From: BOG-908 sp964242595
GTDB lineage: Bacteria; Pseudomonadota; Alphaproteobacteria; Acetobacterales; Acetobacteraceae
Direction: 5' to 3'
NCBI GenBank assembly: GCA_964242595.1
Contig: CAXTBC010000008.1
Location: 1 to 64,000 of the forward strand
Length of the DNA: 64,000 nt
Position 1 is the first letter of the stretch. Every line of letters starts with the position of its first letter. Positions 1 to 7,815 of this stretch are shown here, one piece after another. Below the pieces are notes generated by a model. That model was given only the letters and a program-made list of their open reading frames with translations. It made no database searches and had not been told where the DNA came from. The position numbers and the translations under genes were made by a program.

Positions 1-57
1 AACAGATGGGGGTCTGGGGCCTCGAGGCCCCAGCGGGGTTTGGGGCAGAGCCCCTGG
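1..57. repeat. Family B palindromic repeat, partial copy
   Basis: The sequence holds the two GC-rich palindromes GGGGCCTCGAGGCCCC and GGGGCAGAGCCCC joined by an AGCGGGGTTT spacer. The same arrangement recurs near 6.8, 19.3, 44.1, 46.9 and 49.3 kb. The copy is cut by the window edge and ends about 20 nt from the stop codon of the degP-like gene, so it could also act as its 3' end signal. Confidence 0.8.
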
Positions 58-75
58 CTCCTGACTGTCAGCACC

Positions 76-1659
76 TCACCCGTTGCCGTCGTCCTGCGCG
101 TCGCCCTGTTCGTTCGAAGGTGCAACGGCCACGAACACCGGCTGGCCGTTGCGCAGGATGCGCAGCGCCACGGCCTGGCTGGCCTTGAGCTGGTCGCGGA
201 TCGCGTGGCTGGCGTCGGCCGTGCCAGTCACGTTGTGCTCGCCCACGCCGGTGATCACGTCGCCCGGCTGCAGGCCGGCCTGGTCGGCCGCCGAACCGGG
301 CTTGACCTCGGTGATCACCGCGCCGCGCACGGTATCGCCCAGGTCCAGTTGCTGGCGCAGGCTGGGGGTGATGCCGGACAGCGCCACGCCCAGGCCCTGG
401 CTGGCCGTGTTTGGGTTGGCGGCCCCGGCATGGCCCTGGCCGTCGGCCGGCAGGGTGCCCACGGTCACGTCCAGCGTCTGGGCGTGGCCTTGGCGCAGGA
501 TGTCGAGGTGGGCGTGCTCGCCCGGCGCCACCTGGCTCACGTTGATGGCCAGCTCGCGCGGGTTGGCGATGCGCTGGCCGTTCACCGCGGTGATCACGTC
601 GCCGGGCTGCAGGGCGGCGTGGGCGGCCGGGCTGTCCGGCTCCACGCTGGCGATCAGCGCGCCGCGGTCGTCCGTGCTGCCGTCGGGCAGCGCCAGCGCG
701 CTGGCCATGGCGGCGTTCACCGCCTGCGCCTGCACGCCGATGTAGCCGCGCGTCACGTGGCCCGACTTCTCCAGCTGGGCCACCACGTTCTTGACCGTGT
801 TGGACGGGATGGCGAAGCCGATGCCGACGCTGCCGCCGCTTGGCGTGATGATGTTGCTGTTCACGCCCACCACCTTGCCGTCCTGGGTGAACAGCGGCCC
901 GCCGGAGTTGCCCTGGTTGATGGCGGCGTCGGTCTGGATGAAGCTGTCGTAGGTGCCCTCGCCTATGTCACGCCCGCGCGCGCTGACGATGCCGGCGGTG
1001 ACCGAGCCGCCCAGCCCGAACGGGTTGCCCACGGCGATCACCCAGGCGCCCGGCTGTGCCGCGTTGCTGTCGCCCAGGTTAATGAAGGGCAGCTTGCGCG
1101 GGGAGTGCACCTTCAGCACTGCCAGGTCGCTGGCCTTGTCGTGCCCTACCACGCGGGCCGGCAGCACCGTGCCGTCGTCCAAGGTGATGGAGACGGTGGT
1201 GGCGCCGCGGACCACGTGGTTGTTCGTCACGATGGTGCCGTTGGCGTCGATGATGAAGCCCGAGCCGCGCGCCTCCACCGTGTGGGGGCGCTGCTGTTGC
1301 TGCTGGAAGGGGAAAGGAAACGGAAAGGGCATGCCCTGGCCGCGCTGGCCGAAGCCGGGGGCGCCGCCGCCCTGGCCGCCTTCGGCCTCGTCCTCCTCAT
1401 CCGGACGGATGTGGCTGGTGATGGAGACCACGGCCGGCTTGACGCGATTAACGAGGCTGACGAAGTCCGGGAGCGGGTGGCTGACGGCGCCGGGGTCGAT
1501 GGCGCCCGGCTTGGGCTGGGCCACGTCGGCCTGGGCCAACGCGCTGTGCGGCGCACCGATCAGCGCCAGGCTCCCTAGCGCGGTGGTGGCCAGCAGGGCA
1601 GCGCCCAGCGTGCGGCCGAGATAGGTGCGGCCGAGAAACTTGCGGGGGAGTTGGGTCAC
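76..1659 (-). CDS. degP: Do/DegP-family periplasmic serine protease
   Basis: An HtrA-type protease that degrades or refolds misfolded envelope proteins. The 527-residue product has a signal peptide (residues 1-43, ending SALAQA), a trypsin-like domain with catalytic H148 (TNNHVV), D178 (ASDLAVL) and S252 (GNSGGPLF), and two PDZ domains starting near 304 (GYIGVQ) and 422 (GLGVAL). The LA-loop region carries an unusual PFPFPFPF-QQQQQ stretch (residues 111-123). I choose a GTG start at 1659 because AGGAGA lies 6 nt upstream (1666-1671); an in-frame ATG at 1707 would add 16 residues before the signal peptide. It is divergent from the SDR gene at 1843. The family call is firm; the exact paralogue (DegP, DegQ or MucD) is not. 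Confidence 0.93.
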   Translation of the reverse strand: MTQLPRKFLGRTYLGRTLGAALLATTALGSLALIGAPHSALAQADVAQPKPGAIDPGAVSHPLPDFVSLVNRVKPAVVSITSHIRPDEEDEAEGGQGGGAPGFGQRGQGMPFPFPFPFQQQQQRPHTVEARGSGFIIDANGTIVTNNHVVRGATTVSITLDDGTVLPARVVGHDKASDLAVLKVHSPRKLPFINLGDSNAAQPGAWVIAVGNPFGLGGSVTAGIVSARGRDIGEGTYDSFIQTDAAINQGNSGGPLFTQDGKVVGVNSNIITPSGGSVGIGFAIPSNTVKNVVAQLEKSGHVTRGYIGVQAQAVNAAMASALALPDGSTDDRGALIASVEPDSPAAHAALQPGDVITAVNGQRIANPRELAINVSQVAPGEHAHLDILRQGHAQTLDVTVGTLPADGQGHAGAANPNTASQGLGVALSGITPSLRQQLDLGDTVRGAVITEVKPGSAADQAGLQPGDVITGVGEHNVTGTADASHAIRDQLKASQAVALRILRNGQPVFVAVAPSNEQGDAQDDGNG

Positions 1660-1747
1660 GTGTCGTCTCCTGAAGGTCTTGAGCGAGTTACCGCTTGCGT
1701 GTTGCAATAAGGGCGCAGGGGTGAACGTTGCACCGGCCTGGCGGTGA

Positions 1748-1771
1748 AACCCGCGTCATGACGCCGGGTTC
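1748..1771 (-). promoter_or_regulatory. Possible EcfG-like promoter for the degP-like gene
   Basis: Reading the minus strand, GAAC (1768-1771) is followed after 17 nt by GTT (1748-1750). This resembles the alphaproteobacterial general-stress sigma pattern GGAAC-N16/17-GTT, except that the first G is T. It lies about 90 nt upstream of the chosen GTG start. An 8-bp inverted repeat (GGGTGAAC 1719-1726 / GTTCACCC 1768-1775) overlaps the -35 element. Both could be chance in a 180-bp divergent region. Confidence 0.25.
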
Positions 1772-1842
1772 ACCCGAGCCTGCGGTTTGGCACCAGCGGC
1801 GGTCCGTTGTATCCGAGCCTCAACCAACACGAGGGGAACGCG

Positions 1843-2610
1843 ATGGACGGGCTGTTTTCACTGGAAGGCCGCGTGGCGCTGGTCACCGGCGGGTCGCGCG
1901 GCATCGGCGAGATGATCGCCGATGGGTTCCTGCGCGCCGGCGCCAAGGTTTACGTCTCGGCCCGCAAGGCGGCCGCCTGCCAAGCCACCGCCGAGCGCCT
2001 GTCCGCGCTGGGCACCTGCGTGGCGCTGCCGGGCGACGCTTCGGGAGCCGCCGGCGCGCGTGCGATGGCCGAGCACTACCTGCAGCACGAGTCAGCGCTG
2101 GACATCCTGGTCAACAATGCGGGAGCGGCCTGGGGCGAACCATTCGACACCTTTCCTGAGAGCGGCTGGGACAAGGTGATGGACCTGAACGTGAAGACGC
2201 CGTTCTTCCTGACCCAGGCGCTGCACGCGGCGCTGAAGGTGCACGCCACGCAGGAGCGGCCGTCCAAGGTGATCAACATCGCCTCGGTGGACGGCATATC
2301 GGTCAACATGCAGGAGACCTACTCCTACGCCGCCAGCAAGGCCGGGCTTATCCACCTGACCAAGCGGATGGCGATGCGGCTGATCGAGGACAACATCGTG
2401 GTCAACGCGATCGCCCCGGGCGCCTTCGCCTCCGACATGAACCGCAACGCGCGCGACAACGCCGAAGAGGTTTCCCAGGCCATCCCCTCGCGCCGCATCG
2501 GCACCAAGGAGGACATGGCCGGCAGCGCCGTCTACCTTGCCTCGCGCGCCGGCGACTACGTGGTAGGCGGCACGCTGGTGGTGGATGGCGGGATTGCCTG
2601 GCGGCGGTGA
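1843..2610 (+). CDS. SDR-family oxidoreductase, RhlG-like
   Basis: A short-chain dehydrogenase/reductase of 255 residues. It has the Rossmann glycine motif TGGSRGIGEM near residue 15, NNAG near 91, and a catalytic Ser-Tyr-Lys set (INIASVDG, then YAASK). Overall sequence, including the ending GGTLVVDGGIAWRR, resembles RhlG-type 3-oxoacyl reductases and glucose-1-dehydrogenase-like SDRs; the substrate cannot be read from the sequence. The ATG at 1843 has GAGGGG 6 nt upstream (1831-1836), which is why the in-frame TTG at 1807 is not used. It stands alone, divergent from the protease gene. Confidence 0.88.
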   Translation: MDGLFSLEGRVALVTGGSRGIGEMIADGFLRAGAKVYVSARKAAACQATAERLSALGTCVALPGDASGAAGARAMAEHYLQHESALDILVNNAGAAWGEPFDTFPESGWDKVMDLNVKTPFFLTQALHAALKVHATQERPSKVINIASVDGISVNMQETYSYAASKAGLIHLTKRMAMRLIEDNIVVNAIAPGAFASDMNRNARDNAEEVSQAIPSRRIGTKEDMAGSAVYLASRAGDYVVGGTLVVDGGIAWRR

Positions 2611-2784
2611 GGGAGCGGCGTTTCGAGACTCGGGAGACGATCCGCGTTGCCGCAGGCTGCCTTGAAGCCGTAATAAGTGAGGGCATTATCGGCGTTATGA
2701 TCGTGCGAACGACGTGGCATGTGACAGCCGTGGCATCGACCCTAGGATACTCACTTACTCCGGCTTAAACGGAGACAACGACTC

Positions 2785-2859
2785 GCCGGGTTAGCACAGC
2801 GGTAGTGCAGCGGTTTTGTAAACCGAAGGTCGGGGGTTCAAGTCCCTCACCCGGCACCA
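2785..2859 (+). tRNA. tRNA-Thr (anticodon TGT)
   Basis: A complete cloverleaf: acceptor GCCGGGT pairs with ACCCGGC, the anticodon loop TTTGTAA places TGT at positions 34-36, the T-loop is TTCAAGT with GGGGG/CCCTC arms, and CCA is encoded. The first anticodon-stem pair (27-43) is a G/A mismatch. No gene is seen between the SDR stop at 2610 and this tRNA, or from 2860 to 3080. Confidence 0.95.
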
Positions 2860-3080
2860 AACCCCTTTGGAGTGGCCGTTTCCGTAGTTTCTAGCCCCTG
2901 GCGGCCGCTGAGCCCACGCCATGAGCACACATCGCGGAAATGGAAACTAAAGGCGGAGCGGCAGGTGGTCCGACCCTCGGACGGGCATATTCTACCTGCG
3001 AAGCGCGTCCCAGCCCGCCTCCGAGCCGTGGCCATCGTCAAAGGCCGCGCGCGTTGAGGAGAGGTCCGCGACAGCACTGA

Positions 3081-3123
3081 CAGAAGTCCTTTGCTTCTTT
3101 TCTTCAGAAAAGAAGGCCTTTCT
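3081..3123. repeat. Family A repeat, half copy
   Basis: TTTGCTTC-TTTTCTTCAGAAAAG-AAGGCC is one arm of the family A element described at 7696. It ends 8 nt from the stop codon of the metallopeptidase gene. Confidence 0.8.
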
Positions 3124-3131
3124 TCCCTATC

Positions 3132-3536
3132 CTACCTCCCCTGCATGTCCGCCTCGATCGCCTCGATCTCCGCGTCCGAGAACCCGAAATGATGCGCGAT
3201 CTCGTGTACCAGCACGCTACCCACCAGCCGCCCCAGGTCCTCCCCCGTCTCGATCCATTCGATCAGGATCGGGTCGCGATACAGCAGGATGGCGTCGGGC
3301 AGCCGCACCGGGTCGCTCACGCTGCGCTCGGTCATCGGGATGCCGCGGTACAGCCCGGTCAGCTCCCACGCGTTGTCGATGCCGAGCGCCTCCAGCGTCT
3401 CCTCGTCGGCCATGTCCTCCACCAGGATGGCGATGCCCTCCACGTGGCGGGACAGGCGGGTCGGCAGCGCCGCCAGCGCCGCCTCGGCCATCGCCACGAT
3501 GTCCTCATCGCCCGGCGGCGTGGTGTAGGCTGGCAT
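3132..3536 (-). CDS. Zincin-like metallopeptidase family protein
   Basis: A 134-residue protein with the zinc-binding motif HEIAHHFG near residue 110, i.e. HExxH with a third candidate ligand nearby, and the acidic N-terminal half typical of the small bacterial Zincin_1/DUF1025 family. It has no signal peptide and is probably cytosolic; substrates of this family are not established. The start is the ATG at 3536, which has AGAGGTG 6 nt upstream; an in-frame start at 3584 would run into the divergent gene. Divergent from the PCD gene, with 31 nt between the two start codons. Confidence 0.8.
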   Translation of the reverse strand: MPAYTTPPGDEDIVAMAEAALAALPTRLSRHVEGIAILVEDMADEETLEALGIDNAWELTGLYRGIPMTERSVSDPVRLPDAILLYRDPILIEWIETGEDLGRLVGSVLVHEIAHHFGFSDAEIEAIEADMQGR

Positions 3537-3567
3537 GGCGATCACCTCTGGAGCGGAGAGCCCCACC

Positions 3568-3855
3568 ATGCCGGAACCCCTCACCCAGGCGCAACGCGAG
3601 GAACTGGCCGCCCTGCCCGGCTGGGCCGTTCAGGAGGGCCGCGACGCCATCGTGCGGCACTTCAAGTTCGCCGACTTCAGCGAGGCCTGGGGCTTCATGT
3701 GCCGCGTGGCGCTGCTGGCCGAACAGCAGGACCACCACCCGGAATGGCAGAACGTCTACAACCGCGTCACCATCACGCTCACCACGCACGATTCGGGCGG
3801 CCTCTCGGCGCGTGACTTGCGCCTGGCGCGCGCGGTGAGCCGGCTGGTGGACTAG
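3568..3855 (+). CDS. phhB: 4a-hydroxytetrahydrobiopterin dehydratase (PCD)
   Basis: Dehydrates pterin-4a-carbinolamine so that the tetrahydropterin cofactor of aromatic amino acid hydroxylases can be recycled. The 95-residue length and the motifs DHHPEW, VYNRVTITL and THDSGGLS are those of the PCD/DCoH family. The ATG at 3568 is preceded by GGAGAG with 7 nt spacing. No phenylalanine hydroxylase gene is in the window, so its partner must lie elsewhere or its role differs. Confidence 0.92.
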   Translation: MPEPLTQAQREELAALPGWAVQEGRDAIVRHFKFADFSEAWGFMCRVALLAEQQDHHPEWQNVYNRVTITLTTHDSGGLSARDLRLARAVSRLVD

Positions 3856-3959
3856 GCAAGCCCCGGCCCGGAGGTGGGCCGCATGTTGCGGCGGCGCGGC
3901 CGACCCCGTAGGACGGCTTGTCGATCCGCAGGTGCGGGCGAGACGGTACGGGACGGCCC

Positions 3960-4709
3960 ATGCTCGACAATCGCCGCATCGCCGTGGTCATGCCCGCCTA
4001 CAACGCAGCCAAGACGTTGCAGCGCACCTACGACGAGATACCGCGCGACATCGTCGACGACATCATCCTGACCGACGACGCCAGCAAGGACGACACGCTG
4101 AGTCTCGCGCGGACGCTGGGCGTGTTCAGCCTGGTGCACGACCGCAACCGCGGCTACGGCGCCAACCAGAAGACCTGTTACGCGGCGGCCCTGGAACGTG
4201 GGGCCGACATCGTGGTCATGCTGCATCCCGACTACCAATACTCGCCGCGGCTTATCATCGCGATGGCGGCCATGCTGGTATCCGGCCACTACGATGCGGT
4301 CCTGGCATCGCGCATCCTGGGGCGCGGCGCGCTCGAAGGCGGCATGCCGCTGTATAAATACGCCGCCAACCGTGCGCTCACCTTCGGGCAGAACGTCCTG
4401 ATGAAGGCCAAACTCTCCGAGTACCACACTGGCTACCGCGCCTGGACTAGGACGGTGCTGGAGCGGCTGCCGCTCGCACGCTGCTCGGACGATTTCGTGT
4501 TCGACAACCAGATGCTGGCGCAGGCGCTGCACTACGGTTTCCGGATCGGCGAGATCTCCTGCCCTACGCGGTACTTTGCCGAGGCTTCCTCGATCAACCT
4601 AGGGCGCAGCATCGTATACGGCCTGGGAGTGCTGGGCACGTCCGTCCGCTACCGGCTGCATCACCTCGGCGTGCGGAACGACCGGCTGTTCGCCGATGTC
4701 CAGGGCTGA
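3960..4709 (+). CDS. Family 2 glycosyltransferase (GT2)
   Basis: A 249-residue GT-A fold transferase. The N-terminus (IAVVMPAYNAAKTL), the nucleotide-sugar region ILTDDASKDDT and VMLHPDYQY (a DxD-like site) are those of dolichyl-phosphate-mannose-synthase-like GT2 enzymes. There is no C-terminal membrane segment, so it probably acts on a lipid-linked acceptor at the inner face of the membrane. Start ATG 3960 is chosen over an in-frame TTG at 3918. It overlaps the next gene by 14 nt and heads a three-gene operon with two membrane proteins. Confidence 0.85.
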   Translation: MLDNRRIAVVMPAYNAAKTLQRTYDEIPRDIVDDIILTDDASKDDTLSLARTLGVFSLVHDRNRGYGANQKTCYAAALERGADIVVMLHPDYQYSPRLIIAMAAMLVSGHYDAVLASRILGRGALEGGMPLYKYAANRALTFGQNVLMKAKLSEYHTGYRAWTRTVLERLPLARCSDDFVFDNQMLAQALHYGFRIGEISCPTRYFAEASSINLGRSIVYGLGVLGTSVRYRLHHLGVRNDRLFADVQG

Positions 4710-5463
4710 GACGACGCCGGCACCGGACCGCCTGCCGGTCAAGCGCCTGCTGGCGGGCGGCGGTCTGCTGGTAATCATCTGCTGCGGCATCGGCATCGTC
4801 CGGCTGTTCCCCCTGCAGGTGACCGCGCTCATGCGCCATGCCGCCGCCGCCGAGCAGGGTCTGGGCGCCGCCGGATGGCTGCTGGCCTTCGGCGTGCAGG
4901 TGCTCGTGGCGTTGTGCGGCGTGCTGCCGGCTTCGGCGGGCGCCATCGCGGCCGGCATGGCGTTCGGCGTCGTCGGCGGCTTCTGCGTCTGCGGAAGCGC
5001 CACCATCCTGGGCGCCCTGCTGGCGTTCGGCCTGGCACGCAGCCTGCTCCGGCCGGCGATCGCTCGCGCGCTCGCGCGCCATCCCCGGATGATCCGCCTC
5101 GACGAGGCCGTCACGCGCGACGGATGGCGGCTCGTCGTCCTGATGCGCATCTCGCCGCTCATGCCGTTCGCCGTCACCAGCTACGCGCTCGGCCTCAGCT
5201 CGCTGGAGCTGCGCGCCTACCTTGCCGGAACATTGGCATCGCTGCCCGCACTGCTCGGCTACGTCGTCGTGGGAAGCCTTGCCGGCCAGAGCCTCGACGC
5301 GCTCGCCACCGGCCGGAGGGGCACCGTGCATTGGATCGGGACGGCCGCTGCCCTGCTGGCCACGGTCTTGCTGACCATCCGCCTGGCACGGATCATCGCT
5401 GCCGCGCTCCGCCTGCCCGAGCAGCAGGTTCGCCTCGCGCCGGACGCGGGTAACGCCGCATGA
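4696..5463 (+). CDS. TVP38/TMEM64 (DedA-like) family membrane protein
   Basis: A 255-residue polytopic membrane protein. The central segment with GVLPASAGAIAAG, GSATILGALLAFGLAR and RISPLMPFAVTSYALG matches the SNARE-associated/VTT domain of TVP38 and DedA proteins, members of which have been linked to lipid scrambling and envelope homeostasis. Five or six hydrophobic segments are visible. It starts inside the end of the GT2 gene and overlaps the next gene by ATGA, so all three are probably translated together. Confidence 0.8.
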   Translation: MSRAETTPAPDRLPVKRLLAGGGLLVIICCGIGIVRLFPLQVTALMRHAAAAEQGLGAAGWLLAFGVQVLVALCGVLPASAGAIAAGMAFGVVGGFCVCGSATILGALLAFGLARSLLRPAIARALARHPRMIRLDEAVTRDGWRLVVLMRISPLMPFAVTSYALGLSSLELRAYLAGTLASLPALLGYVVVGSLAGQSLDALATGRRGTVHWIGTAAALLATVLLTIRLARIIAAALRLPEQQVRLAPDAGNAA

Positions 5464-6722
5464 GCACGCCGAGGGCGCGCTGGCTTGCCGCCGAAGGCTG
5501 GCGGTCCGGGGCGCTCCTGCTTGCCGCCTACGCTCTTCTGCTGTGCGCGCGCATGCCGCAGATCATCATCAAGGGCCGGTTCTGGGCGGAGGAGGGCCAC
5601 GTCTTCTTCAGCAACGCCTGGACCTTGCCGCCGCTCCAGGCGCTGCTGACCTCGTTCGGTGGCTACCTCAACCTGCCGGCCAACGCGGCGACCCTGGCGG
5701 CACGCTGGCTGCTGCCGCTCGAATGGGCGCCTTACCTGACGATCTCGGTGGCGCTGGCCATACACCTGCTGGCCCCACTGCTGCTGCTAAGCGCATCTGA
5801 TAGCTGGCTGCGGCCCTGGTGGATGCGCGCCGGCTGCCTGCTTCTTCTGCTGCTCGCCCCGGGAGTCGACGAAGGCCTGCTGCAGACCCTGCACTGCCAG
5901 TTTCAGACGACACTGTGCTGCGCACTGATCGTGGCTTTGGACGTCGCTCCCGGCTGGCGTCACCGCCTCAGGCTGGGGTTGCTGGCCTTCGCACCCCTGT
6001 GCGGCGTGGTGCCGATCGTGCTGATCCCTATCTTCCTGTTTCGCGCCTGGACGGACCGCTCACGACTTCGGCTAACGCAGGCGGCGGCGCTCGGCGCGGG
6101 CTCGGCGATCCAGTTGCTGGGGTTCTTTCATGCCGTCGCGGGACGCGGCTACGCCCTGCATGCCGTCCTGGCGCTGTGCGCCGTCACCGTGCGCTACCTG
6201 GAGTCTCCCTTCCTGGGTCTGGATCATGCCGACGCGCTTGCAACGCTGATCAAGCTCCGTCTGTCCGAGGGTCATGTCCCCTGGCTCGTGGTGATGCTGC
6301 CCTGCGTGGCCTTCCCTGCACTGCTGCTGCTGACCGTGCGGACCAGGTCGTCACGGCCCGCCTTCTGGCTGCTTACCTCAGGTGTAGCGATTGCTGCGGC
6401 AACCTATATCGGTGCCATCGGGGGTGCGTGGCCGATGATCGACGGCCGGAGCGGCGAGCGCTACGTGTTCGTGCCGCAAACCTTATTTGCGCTGACCGTC
6501 CTGGCACTTGCGGCAACCCGCACCGGCTGGACCAGAGCGGTCTCGTATGCAGCAGTGGCTTGGATGCTCTGTGTGGGCGTCAATGGGTACCTGCATCCGT
6601 GGAACACCATCGCAAACGGACCGTCATGGCGCCCCGAGGTGGCAATCTGGCGTGCCGACCCGTCACACGTGCTGCAGCTCTGGCCGGCAGGATGGTCGAT
6701 GACGCTTGGGCGTTCCCGATAG
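5460..6722 (+). CDS. Polytopic membrane protein of unknown function
   Basis: A 420-residue protein with about ten hydrophobic segments, some very leucine-rich. No catalytic motif is recognised. A conserved-looking acidic loop after the first membrane segment (GRFWAEEGHVFF) and an arginine/tyrosine motif near the end (DGRSGERYVFVP) resemble those of GT-C-type glycosyltransferases, and coupling to a GT2 gene and a DedA-like gene fits a glycolipid or lipid-carrier role. That is inference only. Confidence 0.6.
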   Translation: MSTPRARWLAAEGWRSGALLLAAYALLLCARMPQIIIKGRFWAEEGHVFFSNAWTLPPLQALLTSFGGYLNLPANAATLAARWLLPLEWAPYLTISVALAIHLLAPLLLLSASDSWLRPWWMRAGCLLLLLLAPGVDEGLLQTLHCQFQTTLCCALIVALDVAPGWRHRLRLGLLAFAPLCGVVPIVLIPIFLFRAWTDRSRLRLTQAAALGAGSAIQLLGFFHAVAGRGYALHAVLALCAVTVRYLESPFLGLDHADALATLIKLRLSEGHVPWLVVMLPCVAFPALLLLTVRTRSSRPAFWLLTSGVAIAAATYIGAIGGAWPMIDGRSGERYVFVPQTLFALTVLALAATRTGWTRAVSYAAVAWMLCVGVNGYLHPWNTIANGPSWRPEVAIWRADPSHVLQLWPAGWSMTLGRSR

Positions 6723-6747
6723 ATGCCAACAGTTCGCCTTGTGATCT

Positions 6748-6862
6748 AGGAGCAAGCATGGGGCTCTGCCCCAAACCCCATCGTGCGCAGCACGCATTCG
6801 CGTGACGGAGCCTCGAGACCCCAGACCCCATCTATTTAGGATCTCTTGCAAAGAGGTTCTAA
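6748..6862. repeat. Family B repeat, variant with a 28-bp internal segment
   Basis: Starts GAGCAAGCATGGGGCTCTGCCCC and ends in the AAAGAGGTTCTAA arm seen in other B copies. Between the two GC palindromes it carries TCGTGCGCAGCACGCATTCG plus flanking bases, a segment also present, inverted, in the B copy at 49.3 kb. It begins about 25 nt after the stop of the upstream membrane-protein gene. Its right end abuts a 150-bp MITE. Confidence 0.75.
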
Positions 6863-7012
6863 GAGGCTGTTTGGAAACTCACACAAGCTGCCTGGGGAGC
6901 GCCGAAATCCGACGAAAGCGGTAACTACATACCACATTTCAGGCTGTATTCGCCTTCTACCGGCAAGGATTGAGCGACTCGGGGCTTTGAATACAAGTTT
7001 CCAAACAGCCTC
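6863..7012. mobile_element. 150-bp MITE, subtype 1, intact
   Basis: Bounded by near-perfect terminal inverted repeats GAGGCTGTTTGGAAACT and AGTTTCCAAACAGCCTC and by a 3-bp direct repeat TAA (6860-6862, 7013-7015). It has no transposase gene, so it must have been moved in trans. The GAG ends and TNA duplication fit the IS1031-like branch of the IS5 family. It has the same length as the copy at 46723 but a different interior. Confidence 0.8.
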
Positions 7013-7015
7013 TAA

Positions 7016-7139
7016 GAGTCCGTTTGAAAACTCGCTTGAGCTGTTGATTGAGCGTACAAACTTACCAAAAGCGGTATCTGGCTACCGCATTTTGGCGGGA
7101 TTTACCTAACATCGGCCTCAGATTGACCGCTTCGCGGCT
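7016..7139. mobile_element. MITE, subtype 2, right end missing
   Basis: Begins GAGTCCGTTTGAAAACTCGC directly after the TAA duplicated by the preceding MITE and follows the intact copy at 46723-46846 base for base in length (124 bp, no indels, about a dozen substitutions). The last 26 bp, including the right inverted repeat, are gone, and the sequence passes straight into a sulfotransferase gene remnant. Confidence 0.75.
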
Positions 7140-7153
7140 GTGGCTTCCGCAGC

Positions 7154-7695
7154 ATGCCGCTGGTCTTCCTCCAAAGCCCGCTCTACCACCAATCCCGCAA
7201 GATCCTGCTGGTGCGCGATCCCCGCGACGCCCTGGTCAGCGAGTGTTTCTCCATCGCCTACAGTCACGGGCTGCCGGAAGCCGCACCGGGCGAAGGCGGC
7301 GCGCGCGAGGAGTTCCTGGCGCTCCGCGCGGCCGCCCTGGCCTCCAGCATCGACGCCACTGTGCTGCGGCGCGCCGGGCCGATGAACCGCGCTTTCATGG
7401 AGTACGCCGAGGCGGCCGCCGACCCGCTCACCCGCGTCTTCCGCTAGCAGGACGTCATCCTGGACAAGCGGCCCTGGCTGGCCGGCATGGCGGCCCATTT
7501 CGGATGGCCACCATGCCCGCCGAGCTTCGTGGAGGGATGATGGGCTGGGCCGACAAGGTGCCCGCCGTGGAAGAAAGCCACGCGTTCATCCGTCGGGTCA
7601 GGCCGGGAGACCACCGGGAGAAGCTGTCGGCCGGAGTGATCGCGCAGCTGGACGGGGTGTTGCGGCCGGCTATGGAGCTGTTCGGTTACGAGTAA
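7154..7695 (+). pseudogene. Sulfotransferase-family pseudogene, 5' truncated
   Basis: The reading frame from 7154 gives ILLVRDPRDALVS, the 3'-phosphate-binding signature of PAPS-dependent sulfotransferases, but stops at a TAG (7445-7447). The same frame continues as QDVILDKRPWLAGMAAHFGW until a second stop, and the C-terminal part (IRRVRPGDHREKLS, then LRPAMELFGYE) lies in another frame from about 7535. So there is an in-frame stop, a frameshift and loss of the N-terminal half, the truncated MITE occupying the place of the missing start. It ends exactly where a family A repeat begins. Confidence 0.8.
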
Positions 7696-7815
7696 GGCAA
7701 GCGGTTCTTTTTTGAAAAAGAACCAAAAGGTTTTTGCTCCCTGTCGGGTGATTCAAGGCAAAAGCGCGACAGCGGAGTCGAAGTTTTTTGGTTCTTTTCT
7801 TCGGAAAAGAAGGCC
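7696..7815. repeat. Family A repeat, complete inverted pair
   Basis: Left arm: hairpin GGTTCTTTTT-TG-AAAAAGAACC followed by AAAAGG-TTTTTGCTCCCTGTCG. Right arm, inverted: GCGACAGCGGAGTC-GAAGTTTTTTGG followed by hairpin CTTTTC-TTCG-GAAAAG, which has a UUCG tetraloop. The element fills the whole gap between two convergent stop codons, so it may serve as a two-way terminator. Confidence 0.9.

Noticed and set aside
40..1578. 512-codon open frame antisense to the DegP-like gene
   Set aside because: The protease has signal peptide, catalytic triad and PDZ domains; the antisense frame has none of these.
2847..3077. 76-codon minus-strand frame overlapping the tRNA-Thr end
   Set aside because: It overlaps the tRNA and has no motif or ribosome site.
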